From: Bisporella sp. PMI_857
Taxonomy: Eukaryota > Ascomycota > Leotiomycetes > Helotiales > Helotiaceae
Length of the DNA: 64,000 nt
Assembly (NCBI GenBank): GCA_021307315.1
Contig: JAJSPD010000012.1
Location: 124,001 to 188,000 of the forward strand
Direction: 5' to 3'
Both the position numbers and the translations under genes were made by a program. The notes under the pieces were generated by a model. It ran no database searches and was not told where the DNA came from. It saw only the letters and a list, made by a program, of their open reading frames with translations. Of the stretch, positions 36,265 through 49,100 are shown piece after piece. Each line of letters opens with the position of its first letter. Position 1 is the first letter of the stretch.

Positions 36265-37332
36265 TCAAGCCATTCTATCAACCAATTCATAGCGTTCCTT
36301 TGAAGATATCCTCTTCCAAAAGCTGAATCGGCCCCTCCCACCAGACGTTTTTCCAACTTTCATGACCCACGTGGACCAAGCATACCACAATAAGGCTCCA
36401 ACGACACCTGCTACCGCAAAGCCGCAAACCGTCAGTGCTATCCAGTGCTGTGCCATCCAGAATATCGTCTTCGCGTCCTTCCGATGCCAACTGCTTCCCT
36501 TCGTGATATTAAAGAAGCTCCATGTATGCCCTTTGTACTCACTCGGCATCAAGATCCTGACATGCTCCTCGGCCGGTCGAGCTATATTCATATATTCCTT
36601 CCAGATCACAGACAGAAATAGTGGTCCCGTGCTGTACATCACGGTGATGTAGGGCATTCCCCAGTTTCGTTGATATTTCTGCAGAGACGTAATGACATTG
36701 TCGAAGAAAGGGTGCCCCTTTACAGAGCCCATGGCATCGTTGCTGATACCCGTAGGAACGGTAAAGCGTACCCAAGCGGAATAGCTAAGCAGAGGATCGA
36801 GGCTCCGGTTGCAACCATCATCCAAATCAATGTAGATTCCACCATAATATGACAGAATGAAGTATCGAATCGCGTCAGCCCGCTGGATAGGGAAAGGATA
36901 ATTATCAAAGGTTTCCAAGAACCAAGGATACTCTGCCGCTATAAATTCCCGAGATTTCTCGTCGGTCCAAAGCTATAGCTCTTTGTTAGTTTCTATATTG
37001 GGCATCCTTATCTCTTGGCATACCTTGTATTCATAGTCTGGATGGAGGTCGATGCAGGACTGCTGGCCTGCTTTCCATTGCTCTGGAATGGATGTATTAA
37101 TATATGTTTGGTGTATGATTTTAGGAATTAACTGTGGTCGCTTCTCAATGAGGTCAGACCCTGGCGCTGGGATCTCAGAAGGCAAGATTGCGTCTGCCGA
37201 GCCGTTTTCAAAGAGGAGGGAGATGAGAGTGCTGAAGGCGTTAAGGAGAAAGCCAAGGACGATCAAGTTGATGACTAGAAAGATGATGGTTCCGCGACGC
37301 ATTCTGGAGAACCTTCGTGGGCGTACAATCAT
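36265..37332 (-). CDS. MIPC synthase catalytic subunit (Sur1/Csh1-like)
   Basis: Two exons: 37332-37024 and 36972-36265; 338 aa. One transmembrane anchor near residues 14-36, then the Gly_transf_sug domain: IPKIIHQTYINTSIPEQW, QRADAIRYFILSYYGG, and the DXD motif DLD at residues 152-154 (YIDLDDGCNRSLDP). A second membrane segment lies near residues 270-300, and the tail is basic. The enzyme transfers mannose from GDP-mannose to inositolphosphoceramide in the Golgi lumen. The GDP-mannose transporter at 52192 supplies this substrate in other fungi, but the two genes are 15 kb apart and not an operon. Confidence 0.88.
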
Positions 37333-38035
37333 AGGTGATGATGGTGGTGGAATATTTCGAGCCGCGACACTCTATACTTTATTGATACTGGGCGATTTTT
37401 AGGGTGCTGCCATGGGATGCTGCTTTCAGACAATGGGCGGTAGCTTGTTCGCGAAACACCAAAACTCCTTCAAGATATTAGGAAGAGGATTGGCAGAGTT
37501 TGATAAGAAGGCACAGGAGACGTGGAAAACATGTGGTTTTTGTCAAATTTGTCGGACATGCACATATTAAATTGCACTGCCCGAAGACGACGTGGACTTG
37601 TGTCCGTGTTCTCCGTAGTCGAAGGAAAAGGGGCGTCGGTGCCAAGATATTCCGACTTCCGGGCATCTTCTCTTACAGAGATTTACTGTAGAAGTACCAG
37701 ATACGATCACCTTCCGGTAAGACCTGAGTGACTTAAGCCATGTAACCTAAAACATCAAATTATGGGCTTCAGCTCAGAAGAGATAAACCAATAAGTCAAA
37801 CGTGGCTGTGCAGCGCAGGTTATTCAAATAAATTATTTGGTGGTAGGACAAAGTGATGGTAACTATCTATATAATCGGAGTACCCCGCGTTAAAAAAAAT
37901 TATTAAAAAAGTACCCCTCCAAGTCAGCGTAAGCATTCATCCAACACTCCTCTACCCTGAAAGTCAAAATCAAAATAACTGGAAATTTTACAGGCTTGAA
38001 CTCCTGGAAATTTCTGTTCTATAGATATTACAGAC
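37333..38035. other. Divergent promoter, MIPC synthase / GARS-AIRS
   Basis: About 700 nt between divergent start codons. No supported gene; the small frames at 37478-37731 overlap on both strands. Confidence 0.55.
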
Positions 38036-40669
38036 ATGGCGACCCTTCGGGTTCTTCTGGTGGGCAATGGAGGGCGTGAGCATGCTTTGGCATGGAAACT
38101 AAGTCAATCTCCTAGTAAGAAAATTCCAGGCAAAAATAACATGGCAAACCGCTTTCATCCTCTCCCTCCCGTCTTTTCTTGGTAAATTCGCATTCTGATC
38201 GATTGAATAGTCGTGGAGTCCATAATTGTTATCCCAGGAAATGGAGGAACTGCATCCATTGGGACAAAAGTATCCAACAATAGCACCATCAAAGCTGACG
38301 ATTATCCTGGTCTCGTTCAATTCGCCAAAGACAACAACCTAAACTTTGTCGTCCCTGGTCCCGAGGCTCCTTTAGTTGATGGAATCAAGGACTATTTTAG
38401 TGAAGCTGGCATCAAGTGTTATGGGCCGTCTCTATTGGCAGCTCGTATGGAAGGAAGCAAAACTTTCTCAAAGGATTTTATGAAAAGACACAACATTCCT
38501 ACCGCAGCATACGAGAACTTTTCAAGTTATGAACAAGCGAAAAAATACCTTGAATCCATTAATCATAATGTGGTGCTGAAGGCGAGTGGCTTGGCTGCAG
38601 GGAAGGGGGTTATCATTCCCACAAACAAAGAGGAGGCACTAGATGCTCTGAAGAAAATAATGCTTGACAAAGATTTTGATTCTGCTGGAGATGAAATTGT
38701 GATCGAAGAGTTTTTGGAGGGAGATGAATTGAGCATTCTCAGCTTCAGTGATGGCTTTAGTATCCGTTCACTTCCACCTGCGCAGGATCACAAGAGAATA
38801 TTTGACGGAGATGAAGGCCCAAATACGGGAGGAATGGGATGTTATGCACCCACGAGACTTGCGACCCCTGCTTTGATCACTGAGATAGAGAAAACAGTTC
38901 TTCAACCAACAATTGACGGAATGAGGAAAGAGAAGTTTCCGTTCGTTGGAACGCTCTTTACCGGTTTGATGATCACCAAGGATGGTCCGAAATGTCTAGA
39001 ATACAACGTCAGATTCGGTGATCCAGAGACGCAGACTCTTCTGCCTCTGATGAGTGCAGACACAGATCTAGCTGAGGTCATGCTTGCGTGTACATCAGGA
39101 TATCTTGACTCACAAGATGTGATTTTCAAGGTAGATGATAGGTTCAGTGCCACCGTTGTCGTAGCTGCTGGTGGATATCCCGACGCCTATGAGAAAGGCA
39201 CACCCATGAAAGTTGATGCTGCTGCTGCTGGGACCAACATTTTCCATGCTGGCACGATTATTAAGGATGGGCAACTTCAAACTTCAGGTGGCCGTGTCAT
39301 CGCTGCACAATCATCGGCAGAGACTCTGCAAGAGGCGGTGAACAGGGCATATGTAGGGGTAAGTTTCGCTGATTCCTACCTCTCGCCTGAGCCGATCTTA
39401 GATGCCTTTTTATTATTGTGTGGGATGATGACTAAAATTTATAAATATAGGTGGGCTGCATAAAGTTTGATAATATGTTCTACCGAAAGGATATTGCACA
39501 TAGGGCTTTCAAAGCTCCAGCGGCTACCAAAGAAGCTCTCACATACGCGTCCGCCGGTGTTAGCATAGATGCTGGAAACCAGTTTGTTGAACGAATCAAA
39601 AAAGCGATTGCTTCCACTGCCCAGCTTGGGGCTCCAGCAATCATCGGCGGGTTCGGAGGAGAAGTTGATTTGAGTGCAGGTGTGTGGAAAGATGGGCCTG
39701 TCTTGGTTGGTGCTATCGATGGAGTTGGTACGAAACTCATGATTGCGTTGACTATGAAGAAGCACGATACAGTGGGCCAAGATCTCGTTGGCAGTAAGTA
39801 CCTATATCTCTATGATCATGCCAATTTCCCTGACCAATATTTTCAATTTTACTCACAACATTTTAACAGTGAATGTCAACGATCTACTTTGCGCAGGCGC
39901 AACCCCATCATTCTTCCTTGACTACATAGGATGCAGCAAGCTCAATCTTGAGAACTCAGCCGCCTTCGTCGAAGGTGTTGCACAGGGATGCCGACTTGCG
40001 GAATGCGCTTTAATTGGTGGGGAAACAGCTGAGATGCCTGGCCTGTATCAAAGCGAGGATTACGATGCTGCTGGAGCTGCAGTAGGATTCAGATCACAGA
40101 CTCAAGGGCTTCCCAAGATCAATGATATGGCTGAGGGAGATGTTTTACTCGGCTTAGCATCTGATGGCGTTCACTCGAATGGATTCTCGCTTGTTAGAAA
40201 AATTGTCGAGAGATCATCCGTTAGCTATTTTGATCCAGCCCCCTGGGACCAGTCTACATCAGTAGGCTTAAGCTTGCTTAAGCCTACACGGATCTACGTC
40301 AAGTCCGTGCTGAAGGTCCATAATCAAGGCCTCATTCTAGGTTTATCTCATATTACCGGTGGAGGTCTGACGGAGAATGTCCCCAGAATGCTCCCATCTC
40401 ATCTAGCCGCAGAAATAGATATCGCTTCATGGCAGCACCCACCCGTCTTCCGATGGCTAAAAAAGGAGGGGAATGTTGAATCCGCGGAAATGGCAAGAGC
40501 ATTCAATAATGGGGTTGGAATGGTGGCTGTTGTTAAAGACGTGAATGTAAGACAAGCCATCGTGGATCTCGAAAGCTTGGGGGAAAGAGTGTACGTAATT
40601 GGGAAGCTTGTGCCTCGGGCGAAGCCGGAGGAAGGTTGTGTGTTGAAGAACTTGAGCTCTTGGGATTGA
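38036..40669 (+). CDS. ADE5,7: Bifunctional GARS-AIRS (purine synthesis)
   Basis: Four exons: 38036-38114, 38211-39358, 39451-39793, 39870-40669; 789 aa. Residues 1 to about 430 form glycinamide ribonucleotide synthetase: [16 protein letters not shown], the ATP-grasp region [14 protein letters not shown], and [12 protein letters not shown]. The rest is aminoimidazole ribonucleotide synthetase: FENMFYRKD-type linker, [43 protein letters not shown], and [13 protein letters not shown]. It catalyses steps 2 and 5 of purine synthesis in the cytosol. The fused form is standard in fungi; yeast Ade5,7 is 802 aa. Introns sit near the N-terminus and around the domain junction. Confidence 0.97.
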
Positions 40670-41916
40670 AAAGGTAGTTGATCGGAACGGGGCGTTTTCT
40701 GAGATACCAAAAGTCTAGTGTGTATGAGATTGAAGTTACAGGTAGGCCCGGCCGATAATATACGGTTATCGAGCCTGAATATTAAGGGAACAGGAAGTAG
40801 AAAAGCCCTTGAATAGTCTGATCCATGATTCGAGGCAAGGCTTAGGTTACCACATAACAAAGAGAGCCTAGGTCTGGGCATTAGCTAGCCTTCTCCCATG
40901 GCGCGCCTGGATGTTGAGTAGCTTACTAATTCAGCCCGGTAACTCCAAAAAGTGCGTGACCACGACTATCTCTATAGCGAGAAATCTATACAATCTATTC
41001 TTGATATCGCGCCTTGTATCTGAGCCTATGCTTCTCTAAGTTTCCCTCTATTTACTCTCATCCTGTTCCATTTGTTAGATGAGGAAATTACTTCAAGCTT
41101 ACGCTCACGTTACTCGATCAATTTCTTTCACAATATTTCAATCCTCATGTCCTTATCGTGAATTTCTTCCGCATCTGACACTCTTTTCGGCCTAATACAC
41201 CAGATTCTCAAGATATAGATTTGCATAAGCTAGTTAGAGATCGGCACAATCCTGCGGTTTTAGTGTAATTGTTTTGGTGGATGAGACGAGGCGCACAGTT
41301 TTCTTGGAGATTTTGCGGAAGATGGGCTGTGCTGGACTCGCCTCTAGAGTCGCTGAGAGATAGCGAGAGATCATAGCTCCAAGAACCTTCAAAGAGGGGA
41401 GAGTTACGTTTCTCGAAAAATCTTAATTCTAGAAAGCCCGTATGATAACTCTAAACAACCATGTTACACTCTGTCGAAGAAGGACCACTAGAGTTGAGCT
41501 ATGAAGGCATCCGCCACCCGGAACATTCTTCCCCTAGGCTTTTCTTAAGAGGGATGATGAACATTGTAATTTGTGAAGTTGATATTGCTTCTCTAGCGTG
41601 AAGGCGTATTCCAGTACATATATCGCTCTCCTATTGATTCAGGAAAGGTTACACAAAAATAGCGTCGCTGTAGGTAAGCGGTAAGCAGTAAACAAACCCC
41701 TGACTAATGTCGCTTGCTACGGAACGCTCGGATAACCCACCCAAGCCTTGTAAATTTTATGGCACAAGGCTGTGTGGGAGGCCGGATCAAAATTTCTCCA
41801 AGCGCAGCCTTGTCTCTCCGCATAAGCAAGTGTATCAGACCTTCACAAGGTAAAGGTGTGACACAATTAACTCAATCATCTAACAGCTTGTACATTGAAC
41901 TTGCACAATATCTGAT
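40670..41916. other. Intergenic, no gene seen
   Basis: About 1.25 kb between the GARS-AIRS stop and the homoserine kinase start, both plus strand. No frame with family features. Should hold a 3' UTR and the kinase promoter. Confidence 0.55.
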
Positions 41917-43104
41917 ATGATCACCATAAGTGAGTTCAACAAACAATTTGTAGCACATGATTGATATTAATTTCGGTCTTCATCTGCGATCCAAAGTAAT
42001 AGACTGACCCCGATATAGGAGTCCCGTGTTCCTCAGCGAACATTGGTCCTGGATTTGATGTTATTGGTCTCGCTCTTTCCATATGGCTTGAATTGCAAGT
42101 CGAGATCACTCAGGTTGGGACCTTAGAAGCCTCTCTGAACTGCGCCATCACGTACGAGGGTGAAGGCGCGGAAGAAGTACCCTTGGAGGCTGATAGCAAT
42201 TTGATCACGAGAACAGCTCTCTATGTTCTAAGATGTCATGGCCAACGAGTGTTTCCCAAGGAGACCAAAGTCCATATTATTAATCCTATTCCTCTCGGGC
42301 GCGGACTTGGATCCTCCGGAGCCGCTGTAGTAGCTGGAGTTCTGTTAGGAAATGAGGTTGGCAAGCTAGGTTTGAGCAAAGCTAGGCTTCTTGACTATTG
42401 CTTGATGATTGGTTTGTAAATATCGCTCTTGATCCGTGATGGAGCTCTAACTTCTTGTAGAACGTCACCCAGATAACGTAGCAGCGGCTCTATATGGAGG
42501 ATTTGTAGGTACCTACCTAAATGACCTGAGCCCAGAAGACACAGAGAGGAAAGAAATCCCTTTGAGTGAAGTGCTCCCTGCACCTGCAGGAGGACATGAT
42601 ACAGGCAATAATCCACCAGAACCACCAATTGGAATCGGCCACTACATGAAATTCCCATGGGCAAAAGAGATCAAAGCTATAGCCATAATTCCGCAATTTG
42701 AAGTCGCTACCGCAAAAGCACGATCAGTATTGCCAACATCGTACTCGAGAGCAGATGTTGTATTTAACCTTCAGAGAATAGCCTTACTTCCTGTGGCTCT
42801 AGGAAAGTCCCCTCCTGATGCCGAGCAAATATATCTGGCGATGCAGGATAAGGTTCATCAACCTTATAGAAAGGAGCTGATCCCAGGCTTGCCTGAAATC
42901 CTGCAATCTGTAACGCCAAAGTCGCATCCGGGGCTTTGTGGCATATGCTTGTCTGGAGCCGGGCCTACGATACTGGCATTAGCTACTGGCAACTTTGACG
43001 CAATAGCTAAGGTCATTCTGGAGACTTTTGCAAAGAAGGGTATAAAATGTGACTGGAAGCTACTTGAACCAGCGGAAGACGGCAGCACAGTGTCATACAG
43101 CTAA
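41917..43104 (+). CDS. THR1: Homoserine kinase
   Basis: Three exons: 41917-41929, 42019-42411, 42461-43104; 349 aa. GHMP kinase family: VPCSSANIGPGFDVIGLAL at the start, ATP-binding PIPLGRGLGSSGAAVVAG, ERHPDNVAAALYGGFV, and the C-terminal glycine motif LCGICLSGAGPTILAL. It phosphorylates homoserine in threonine synthesis. The first coding exon is only 13 nt (MITI plus one base), chosen because an ATG, a donor GTGAG and the frame of the next exon agree. Length is close to yeast Thr1 (357). Confidence 0.95.
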
Positions 43105-43324
43105 TAAGCCATACCAAATACATCAAATGTGCATGATGCACGGGAATCAAAAAGGGCTTCTCTGAATGTAATATATACGTTGCTGCTCGAAAAGCAGCAT
43201 ATCTTGCCCCTATTGAAACGTACAATGCCCTTCCCAATCGCAATGGTAACTGGCCTATCCCCCTAAACGCCATGGAATACAGGTTCTTCAACCTATCCAC
43301 CCTAAACAAGAGCCGCGCTAAAAT

Positions 43325-43943
43325 TCATCCCAAACCGCCCCATGCACCTCTAATACGTCTCGCTAGTTGAATATCCTTCTGCATTATAGTAACACGTTTC
43401 GCATGTATAGCACATAGGTTCGTATCTTCAAATAGGTGGACGAGGAATGCCTCCGCGGACTCTTGCAGTGCCATGATAGCTTGTGATTGCCATCGCATCC
43501 CTTCTCCCGCAGGTCTTAATGTGAGGGCGATTTCGCGAACCTTGATATATTTTAGTGAGGATTTCCTAGTAAACAATATGTCGTTGGCACATGTAACCTA
43601 CTAGCCGGGCAAATGGTAATTTTCTGATAAGAAGGTCTGTACTCCTCTGATACTGTTTAATTTCCTTCAGCGCAAGCGTTCCGGGCCTATAACGACGCTT
43701 CTTCCGGCCAGGTAATGGGTCACCAGCTATTTATCATTAGTGCCGAGTTTATGTTTATTGCTACTGGGAGAATAACGTACGCTCTATACGACTGCTACCA
43801 AGACTCCGTCTGCTACCAGCACTCTTCCTCTTCCCCCCTCTCGTAGGTATTGGCGCGGTATGTCTTCCTTTCGTATTTGCAGATCCTGGTGTTGACTGTC
43901 CTCTCTTCCTCGCCGAACCTGGCGCTACCTTCTTTGGTGGCAT
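43325..43943 (-). CDS. Centromeric histone H3 variant (CENP-A/CenH3)
   Basis: Three exons: 43943-43781, 43726-43602, 43540-43325; 167 aa. The N-tail is basic and unlike canonical H3 ([20 protein letters not shown]). The fold then begins at [20 protein letters not shown] and [14 protein letters not shown]. Between VREIA and WQSQAI there are 11 residues against 8 in H3, and Phe is replaced by Trp (MRWQSQAI), both CENP-A features. The remaining helix alphas match H3 ([28 protein letters not shown]). It replaces H3 in centromeric nucleosomes. Diverges from the Derlin gene. Confidence 0.94.
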
Positions 43944-44586
43944 TATGAGAGTTAGGTTTGTTGCGTTTTGTATATATTCGAGTCAATATGAACAAAGCCA
44001 AGTGATTATTGGATTCTACCAGCCCCTCTGGGCAGCGCGACGATGGTTGGCAGCGCAATTGAGTGTTGCGAAATGGGGAGGCTGGGTGTCGCGAGGCTTG
44101 GATATTCCACACGACGCGAGTGTGTCGAGAAATGTGCGCGTTTCTACGTGTTCCAAAAGTTCGATTATATCCCCGAAGCCATACAAGACTTTAAATTGTA
44201 ATGCGACTCGTTTGATCGTATATGTGTACGAAGAATAAGCACAGATTTTTGTTCAAGCCGGAAGTAAACAATAAAGAATGCATTGGTGTCGACTGGCGCA
44301 GAAGGGTAGATGTAGTAATGGCAGGGATCCTCGATAAAGCGGCCGCATTTGATACCACCAGCGCCGAGCTGCTCCGCGATGATCTAAAGTGGCCACGAAT
44401 CATCGAGTTTCCAACAAGCTGTCTAACTTATGAATACGTAGATGGTCATATAGTGGTCGCACACTGGAGAATCATACTATCACTATCCTCTTCCACGTCC
44501 ACCTTGGACCATAGTTGGGCGACTCAAAAACCTATTGACCCCCTTGTTGATTGATCAGCCCATTTGCAATACCAACGGACCCCAAG
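43944..44586. other. Divergent promoter, CENP-A / Derlin
   Basis: About 640 nt. A plus frame at 44222-44554 has no family features and overlaps the 5' region of Derlin; I left it out. Confidence 0.5.
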
Positions 44587-45392
44587 ATGGACCAGATGAT
44601 GGGAGATGGCAATGGCGGGATCGTTGGCCAGGCCGGATTTCCTCTGGAGCAATGGTTTTGGGAGATGCCGCTATGTACAAGATGGTGGACGACAGCTACG
44701 GTGTTGACGAGCGCTTTGGTGCAATGCCAGATCGTCACGCCATTTCAACTCTTCTACAGCTTTAGAGCCGTCTTTGTTAAATCCCAGGTATGCTTCCTCT
44801 AGCTCCTTATATTTCCATCTCCCAGCTAACCTTCCTCTAGTACTGGCGTCTCCTCACCACCTTCCTTTACTTCGGACCCCTATCACTTGACCTCGTCTTT
44901 CATGTCTTCTTCCTAACACGTTATTCCCGGTTGCTTGAGGAGTCTTCGGGTAGATCACCAGCGCATTTCTCATGGCTATTGCTTTATGCAACCACCTGCC
45001 TCATCTGCCTTTCTCCATTAGTCTCGATGCCCTTCCTCGGCCATCCATTGTCCTCAACACTCGTCTATATTTGGTCACGACGGAATCCAGATACTAGATT
45101 GAGCTTCCTAGGACTGCTAAATTTTGCGGCACCATACCTTCCATGGGTTCTGATGGGATTCAGCTTGATACTACATGGATCGATACCGAAAGATGAAATC
45201 ATGGGTGTGGTGATCGGGCATGTATGGTATTTCTTCTCGGATGTGTATCCGCCATTGCACAACGGCTCGAGACCATTCGATCCACCAATGTGGTGGAGGC
45301 GGATATTTGAGGGGAGACCTAGGCAGGAAACTTCAGATGCTATAAATCATGACATTGCAGTAGCCGCTGCGGCTGCTCCTGAAGTGAGATAG
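44587..45392 (+). CDS. Derlin (Der1-like ERAD membrane protein)
   Basis: Two exons: 44587-44787 and 44841-45392; 250 aa. Der1-like domain of rhomboid pseudoprotease fold: PLCTRWWTTATVLTSALV, the lumenal loop QLFYSFRAVFVKSQYWRLLT, FLYFGPLSLDLVFHVFFL, and YIWSRRNPDTRLSFLGLL. About six membrane helices are predicted from hydrophobicity. Derlins form part of the channel that exports misfolded proteins from the ER to the proteasome. The frame is open upstream to 44551 but the first ATG is at 44587. Confidence 0.92.
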
Positions 45393-45658
45393 ATTTGTTA
45401 TTCATTCAAAAATTTTTGGCATAGGGATGGAGTTTGGGAGGCATATTTGGGATGAAGAATGGAAAGGAAATAGGAACTTGACAATTGGAGTATGGAAGGG
45501 ATAGCGTCTTTAAGACAAATGATACCACACTCATTGACAGCGAATTACAAACGTAAGGCAATACCTGTGTACATAGCCAACCCAAAGGTATTTTATAAAA
45601 AAAAAAAATTAAACATTGGCATTCATAGATTAATTTTCAAAAGTTTTGAGCTCCTATC

Positions 45659-46770
45659 TCATGATCCTGCATCTACTCTGACAGTATCCTCGCCATCCTC
45701 CTCCTTCTCTTCAACTAAGGCGGCGTCAGCAGCTGCAGGAAAATGCAAATGTTTCCAGTCCTCCAACTCTTCAATAAGTGATCTCAGTCGATCCCTAATA
45801 CTTTCAATAGCATAGCTCCCCAACAATAGCCTTAATGGGGGGTACGAGCAATGTCCCAACTGCCAAACCAATTCGGCACACTTCACGGCACTAGTAGGCT
45901 GCTTGTCTCCCAGCCATGTTACCATCCTCTTCGCATGTAAGGCCGGACTCGAAGGATGGGAATATGGCTCGCTTGGCGGTTTGATCAGAAAGTGCCCCCA
46001 AGTAGGTAGCGGACTTGATGCCCAGTCCGGCTCGTCTCTCCTCACAAGCCCTGGCTCAACCAGCGTAGCTTTAATATTAAAGCTATCAATTTCATACAAC
46101 ATCGCTTCAATGAGTCCTTCAACAGCATACTTAGTAGCACAATATGGGCCTAATCCCGGAACGCCGAGCGCGCCAGATGTTGAGCTAAAAATGATATACC
46201 GTCCCGCGCCCTGCTCCCGAAAATACGGCAATGAAAGCTGGATCATATGCAACGTGCCCATGAAGTTAGTCTCGAACTGATTCCTGACCTCGTGCTCGTC
46301 TTGGTCCTCGCAGGCGCCGATAACGCCGTATCCAGAACAGTTGGCGATGACGTCGATGCGGCCGAACTTCTTTTGCGCCTGAGCGATCACCTCGCCCACG
46401 GATTCCCGGGCGCGCACGTCGCAGAGAGCGCCGAAGCAGTTCTCGTGCCAATTCTGCATGGACGAAAGGCTGTTCTCGAAAGTCCGACCCACCGCGACGA
46501 CGAGGTCGCCCTGTGCGAGGCAGAAGCGAACGAGGGAGCGGCCCATGTGGCCTGTGCTGCCAAAGATCTTTCATCGTTAGAATACGGATAGGAACAAATT
46601 AAAGTCACCAGATCTAGACTCACAACCCACACAAGCTGCTTTGGAGGATTCCCCGGACCAGGAGGATCTACACTCGTTGGTAGCTGGAGCTTTGCCTTGC
46701 TGCTGCCCTCAGGCGACTTTGGCGTCCCATTTTGGGTCGATTCATCGTGCCCTCCCCCTAGAACGTCCAT
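45659..46770 (-). CDS. Short-chain dehydrogenase/reductase
   Basis: Two exons: 46770-46624 and 46567-45659; 351 aa. A Ser/Pro-rich N-tail of about 45 residues precedes the Rossmann fold. Cofactor motif FGSTGHMGR replaces the usual TGxxxGxG; the Arg in VAVGRTF suggests NADP. VIANCSGYGVIG stands at the NNAG position, catalytic Ser in IIFSSTSGALG, and YCATK gives the Tyr/Lys pair. The C-terminal end is acidic (EEKEEDGEDTV). Classical SDR of unknown substrate. G+C is locally high around the cofactor domain. Confidence 0.85.
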
Positions 46771-47275
46771 CACATTTTTTCAAAGCAATTCAGCTGCCCT
46801 GAGTTCTGATCCATCATACGTGACGTTGAAGTTGTGAGCCTCGTTGCAAAGGCTAAAATGTGGAGTGCGGGGGCGCGGGAAGCTTGTTCCGGGAGCTAAG
46901 GCAGGGGGCTAAATTTGGAGCCGGAATGCAGTTGGAGTTGTCCCTGTCGTGTAACGCGCATTTGTAATTGATATAGACGAGATGTCTGAAGACTTTTGTT
47001 AGAGTGGCACCCCGCAGCATCGCTGGTAATTTTTATCGTATCCATAATAGTTATGCATTGGAAATCTTATCTGAAGTCAAGATTTATGTATTATGCTGGC
47101 AGAGATGTGTTATGAGGGCAGAGATAGGATGAGTGGGATGAGTATGGTGCATTGGAAAATAAACTAATACGGCACATATAGAGTTTTCGTGATTGATCAG
47201 TGATAGAAATAACGCTTGAGTTTTGTGTAGCTCATCCGATCATAATTTCGTTCTTTAACCCCACGCGTACACCTT
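46771..47275. other. Intergenic, no gene seen
   Basis: About 500 nt between the SDR start and the ADI1 stop, both minus strand. No frame, RNA or repeat is supported. Confidence 0.55.
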
Positions 47276-47951
47276 CTAGACCGCTAGGTGAGATGCTAGG
47301 TATTCCTTCCGGTATGGGTTGACATCGACCTCGGGACCACGATTCAGAGGTGTCCACTTTGGCTCCTCCTTGAAAAGTCTCATGGCTACAATGTACTATA
47401 ATCAATCAGTGTCTGGAGTCTCCACGCTCTAAATCAGACCTACGTTTGTGTTATCAGTTGTGAATCGGTGATAGATACCAGCAGGCAGAATCTGTGATTC
47501 AATTAGAGGATAGCCTTCCAAAATCCTCAGAAAAACCTACGATCAAGTCATCCTTCTCCAACTGAATCCGCACCCACTCATCACTCTCACTGCGCACATC
47601 AAAGAACCCCGTGCCATCTCTGATATACCGGATCTCTTCATCTTCGTGCAGGTGCTCATGGAAGAAGCTCTTCACCTTTTCCTCGTAGATGTCTCCCATC
47701 TTCTCGGGCGAGACTGTGATAACGTCGCGATTCTTGTAACTGCGCTCCTTGGCAAGGGCGTCGACATCATTCTCGTCTGTGATGCGGTAATAGAGGACGC
47801 CGAGCTTGGCTAGATAGTCGACGGGAACATCGCGACCGGAATCGTGAAGCTCGCGCTGGTCAACGCCCTGATGCTGGTCAGCTCATAGTGATGGCGGGGC
47901 TCAGGCATAGAGGGGTCGCACAGCTTCGTTGTCGAACCAGTAGGCTCTCAT
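47276..47951 (-). CDS. ADI1: Acireductone dioxygenase (methionine salvage)
   Basis: Four exons: 47951-47922, 47873-47541, 47491-47444, 47395-47276; 176 aa. Cupin family: [10 protein letters not shown] start, [15 protein letters not shown], metal ligands in [15 protein letters not shown], and [15 protein letters not shown]. The end reads [18 protein letters not shown]. It oxidises acireductone to the methionine keto-acid precursor (Fe form). The first intron (47874-47921, 48 nt) is deduced: the frame hits a stop inside it, while splicing gives [19 protein letters not shown], which fits the family. The join at the N-terminus is the least certain part. Confidence 0.9.
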
Positions 47952-49100
47952 TTTGACTGCTATCGAGTTTGAGTGTATCAAAAGAAAATAAATATAGATT
48001 TTAGAATACAATAGCTGCTAGGGCTGAAGACGGGATCCGGTCGTAAAGATTGTAGTTTAGTGGTTGTCAAGATGATTTGAGTGCAGCTTCAAATTTCGTC
48101 ATTCGGCAAGATTTTAAGTACCCGAAATGTGGAACCGTTATACCATAATTCTCTCCTGTACTTATTCGCTCACAACTTCTGATTAGCACAGCATCAGAAA
48201 GTGAGCGCAGGAAGACATGCTATACTACACGCATCTCTCGTATTATAACTATAAATCTACCAAGTGTATCTCCTCAAATTGGGATGTGCTACAGTGAAGA
48301 GCTGGATAATCACAGCTCTGCCAAGATCTTATCCGGCTTGGCGATTGGCTTACTTAGACCGTACGGATGTACTTTTGGGCAAGCTCCTTCAACCTCATTT
48401 TCATGACACTTCACTGCCTCACCAGAATCTTTTATTTTAAGAGAATAAGTTTGCCGCGATGTTTTAGCATCCTTGAAGCCCCTAAGATCTGTAGTCAATA
48501 CCTTGTTGAATGAACAACTTAACCTGTGTATCACATATGGCAGGTTGTGTGCCCCATTTTCCCACATTAAGAAACCGGCTAGACCCACCTTTTGTTGATT
48601 TATCTCCTCCATTGTCCTTTGTAATTAGAACGCTTACTTGTCTATATAAAAATAATATGACACACTTCGACTTTCTAGACAAATAGTAATCTATTTCAGG
48701 TCAATGGGTTTTGTCTCTTCGAACTATCCATGATTCTCTCTACTATGTCTTTGTAAGTCTGGTAATAAGAACAAAGATGTCGAAATAGAAATATTACGCT
48801 AAGCGACCAATGGATTCCTGAGGAATCCCGAGCGAAAGATGTTGTCTTGTTTTATCGTGTAGCATAAAGAAAGACATACAATGCCCTTTTTGAATTTCGT
48901 GCAAGATCTTGGTTTGTCCGAGGTCTGGTATATATACAGGTCACAATTTCTCATGGATGAGCAATCAATTATATGTAACAGAAATAAATCGATCTACTAC
49001 GTTCTGCAACTTATATCTGAGTCGAAGTATATCTAGAAAATAATACTTGCGCAATCGCAACAACATCAAGCTTAAATTCTCCAGTTAAAAACAAAGGAAA
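47952..49100. other. Intergenic, no gene supported
   Basis: About 1.15 kb between divergent ADI1 and the DUF2293 gene. A minus frame at 48310-48612 (100 aa) has no family features or clear promoter, and its coding potential is doubtful. Regional sequence is A/T-rich. Confidence 0.5.

Noticed and set aside
46247..46591. Plus-strand 114-aa frame opposite the SDR gene
   Set aside because: Shadow in a G/C-rich exon; the minus frame carries the complete SDR motifs.
48310..48612. 100-aa minus-strand frame as a gene
   Set aside because: No recognisable features, an A/T-rich setting, and no splice partners; could be chance.
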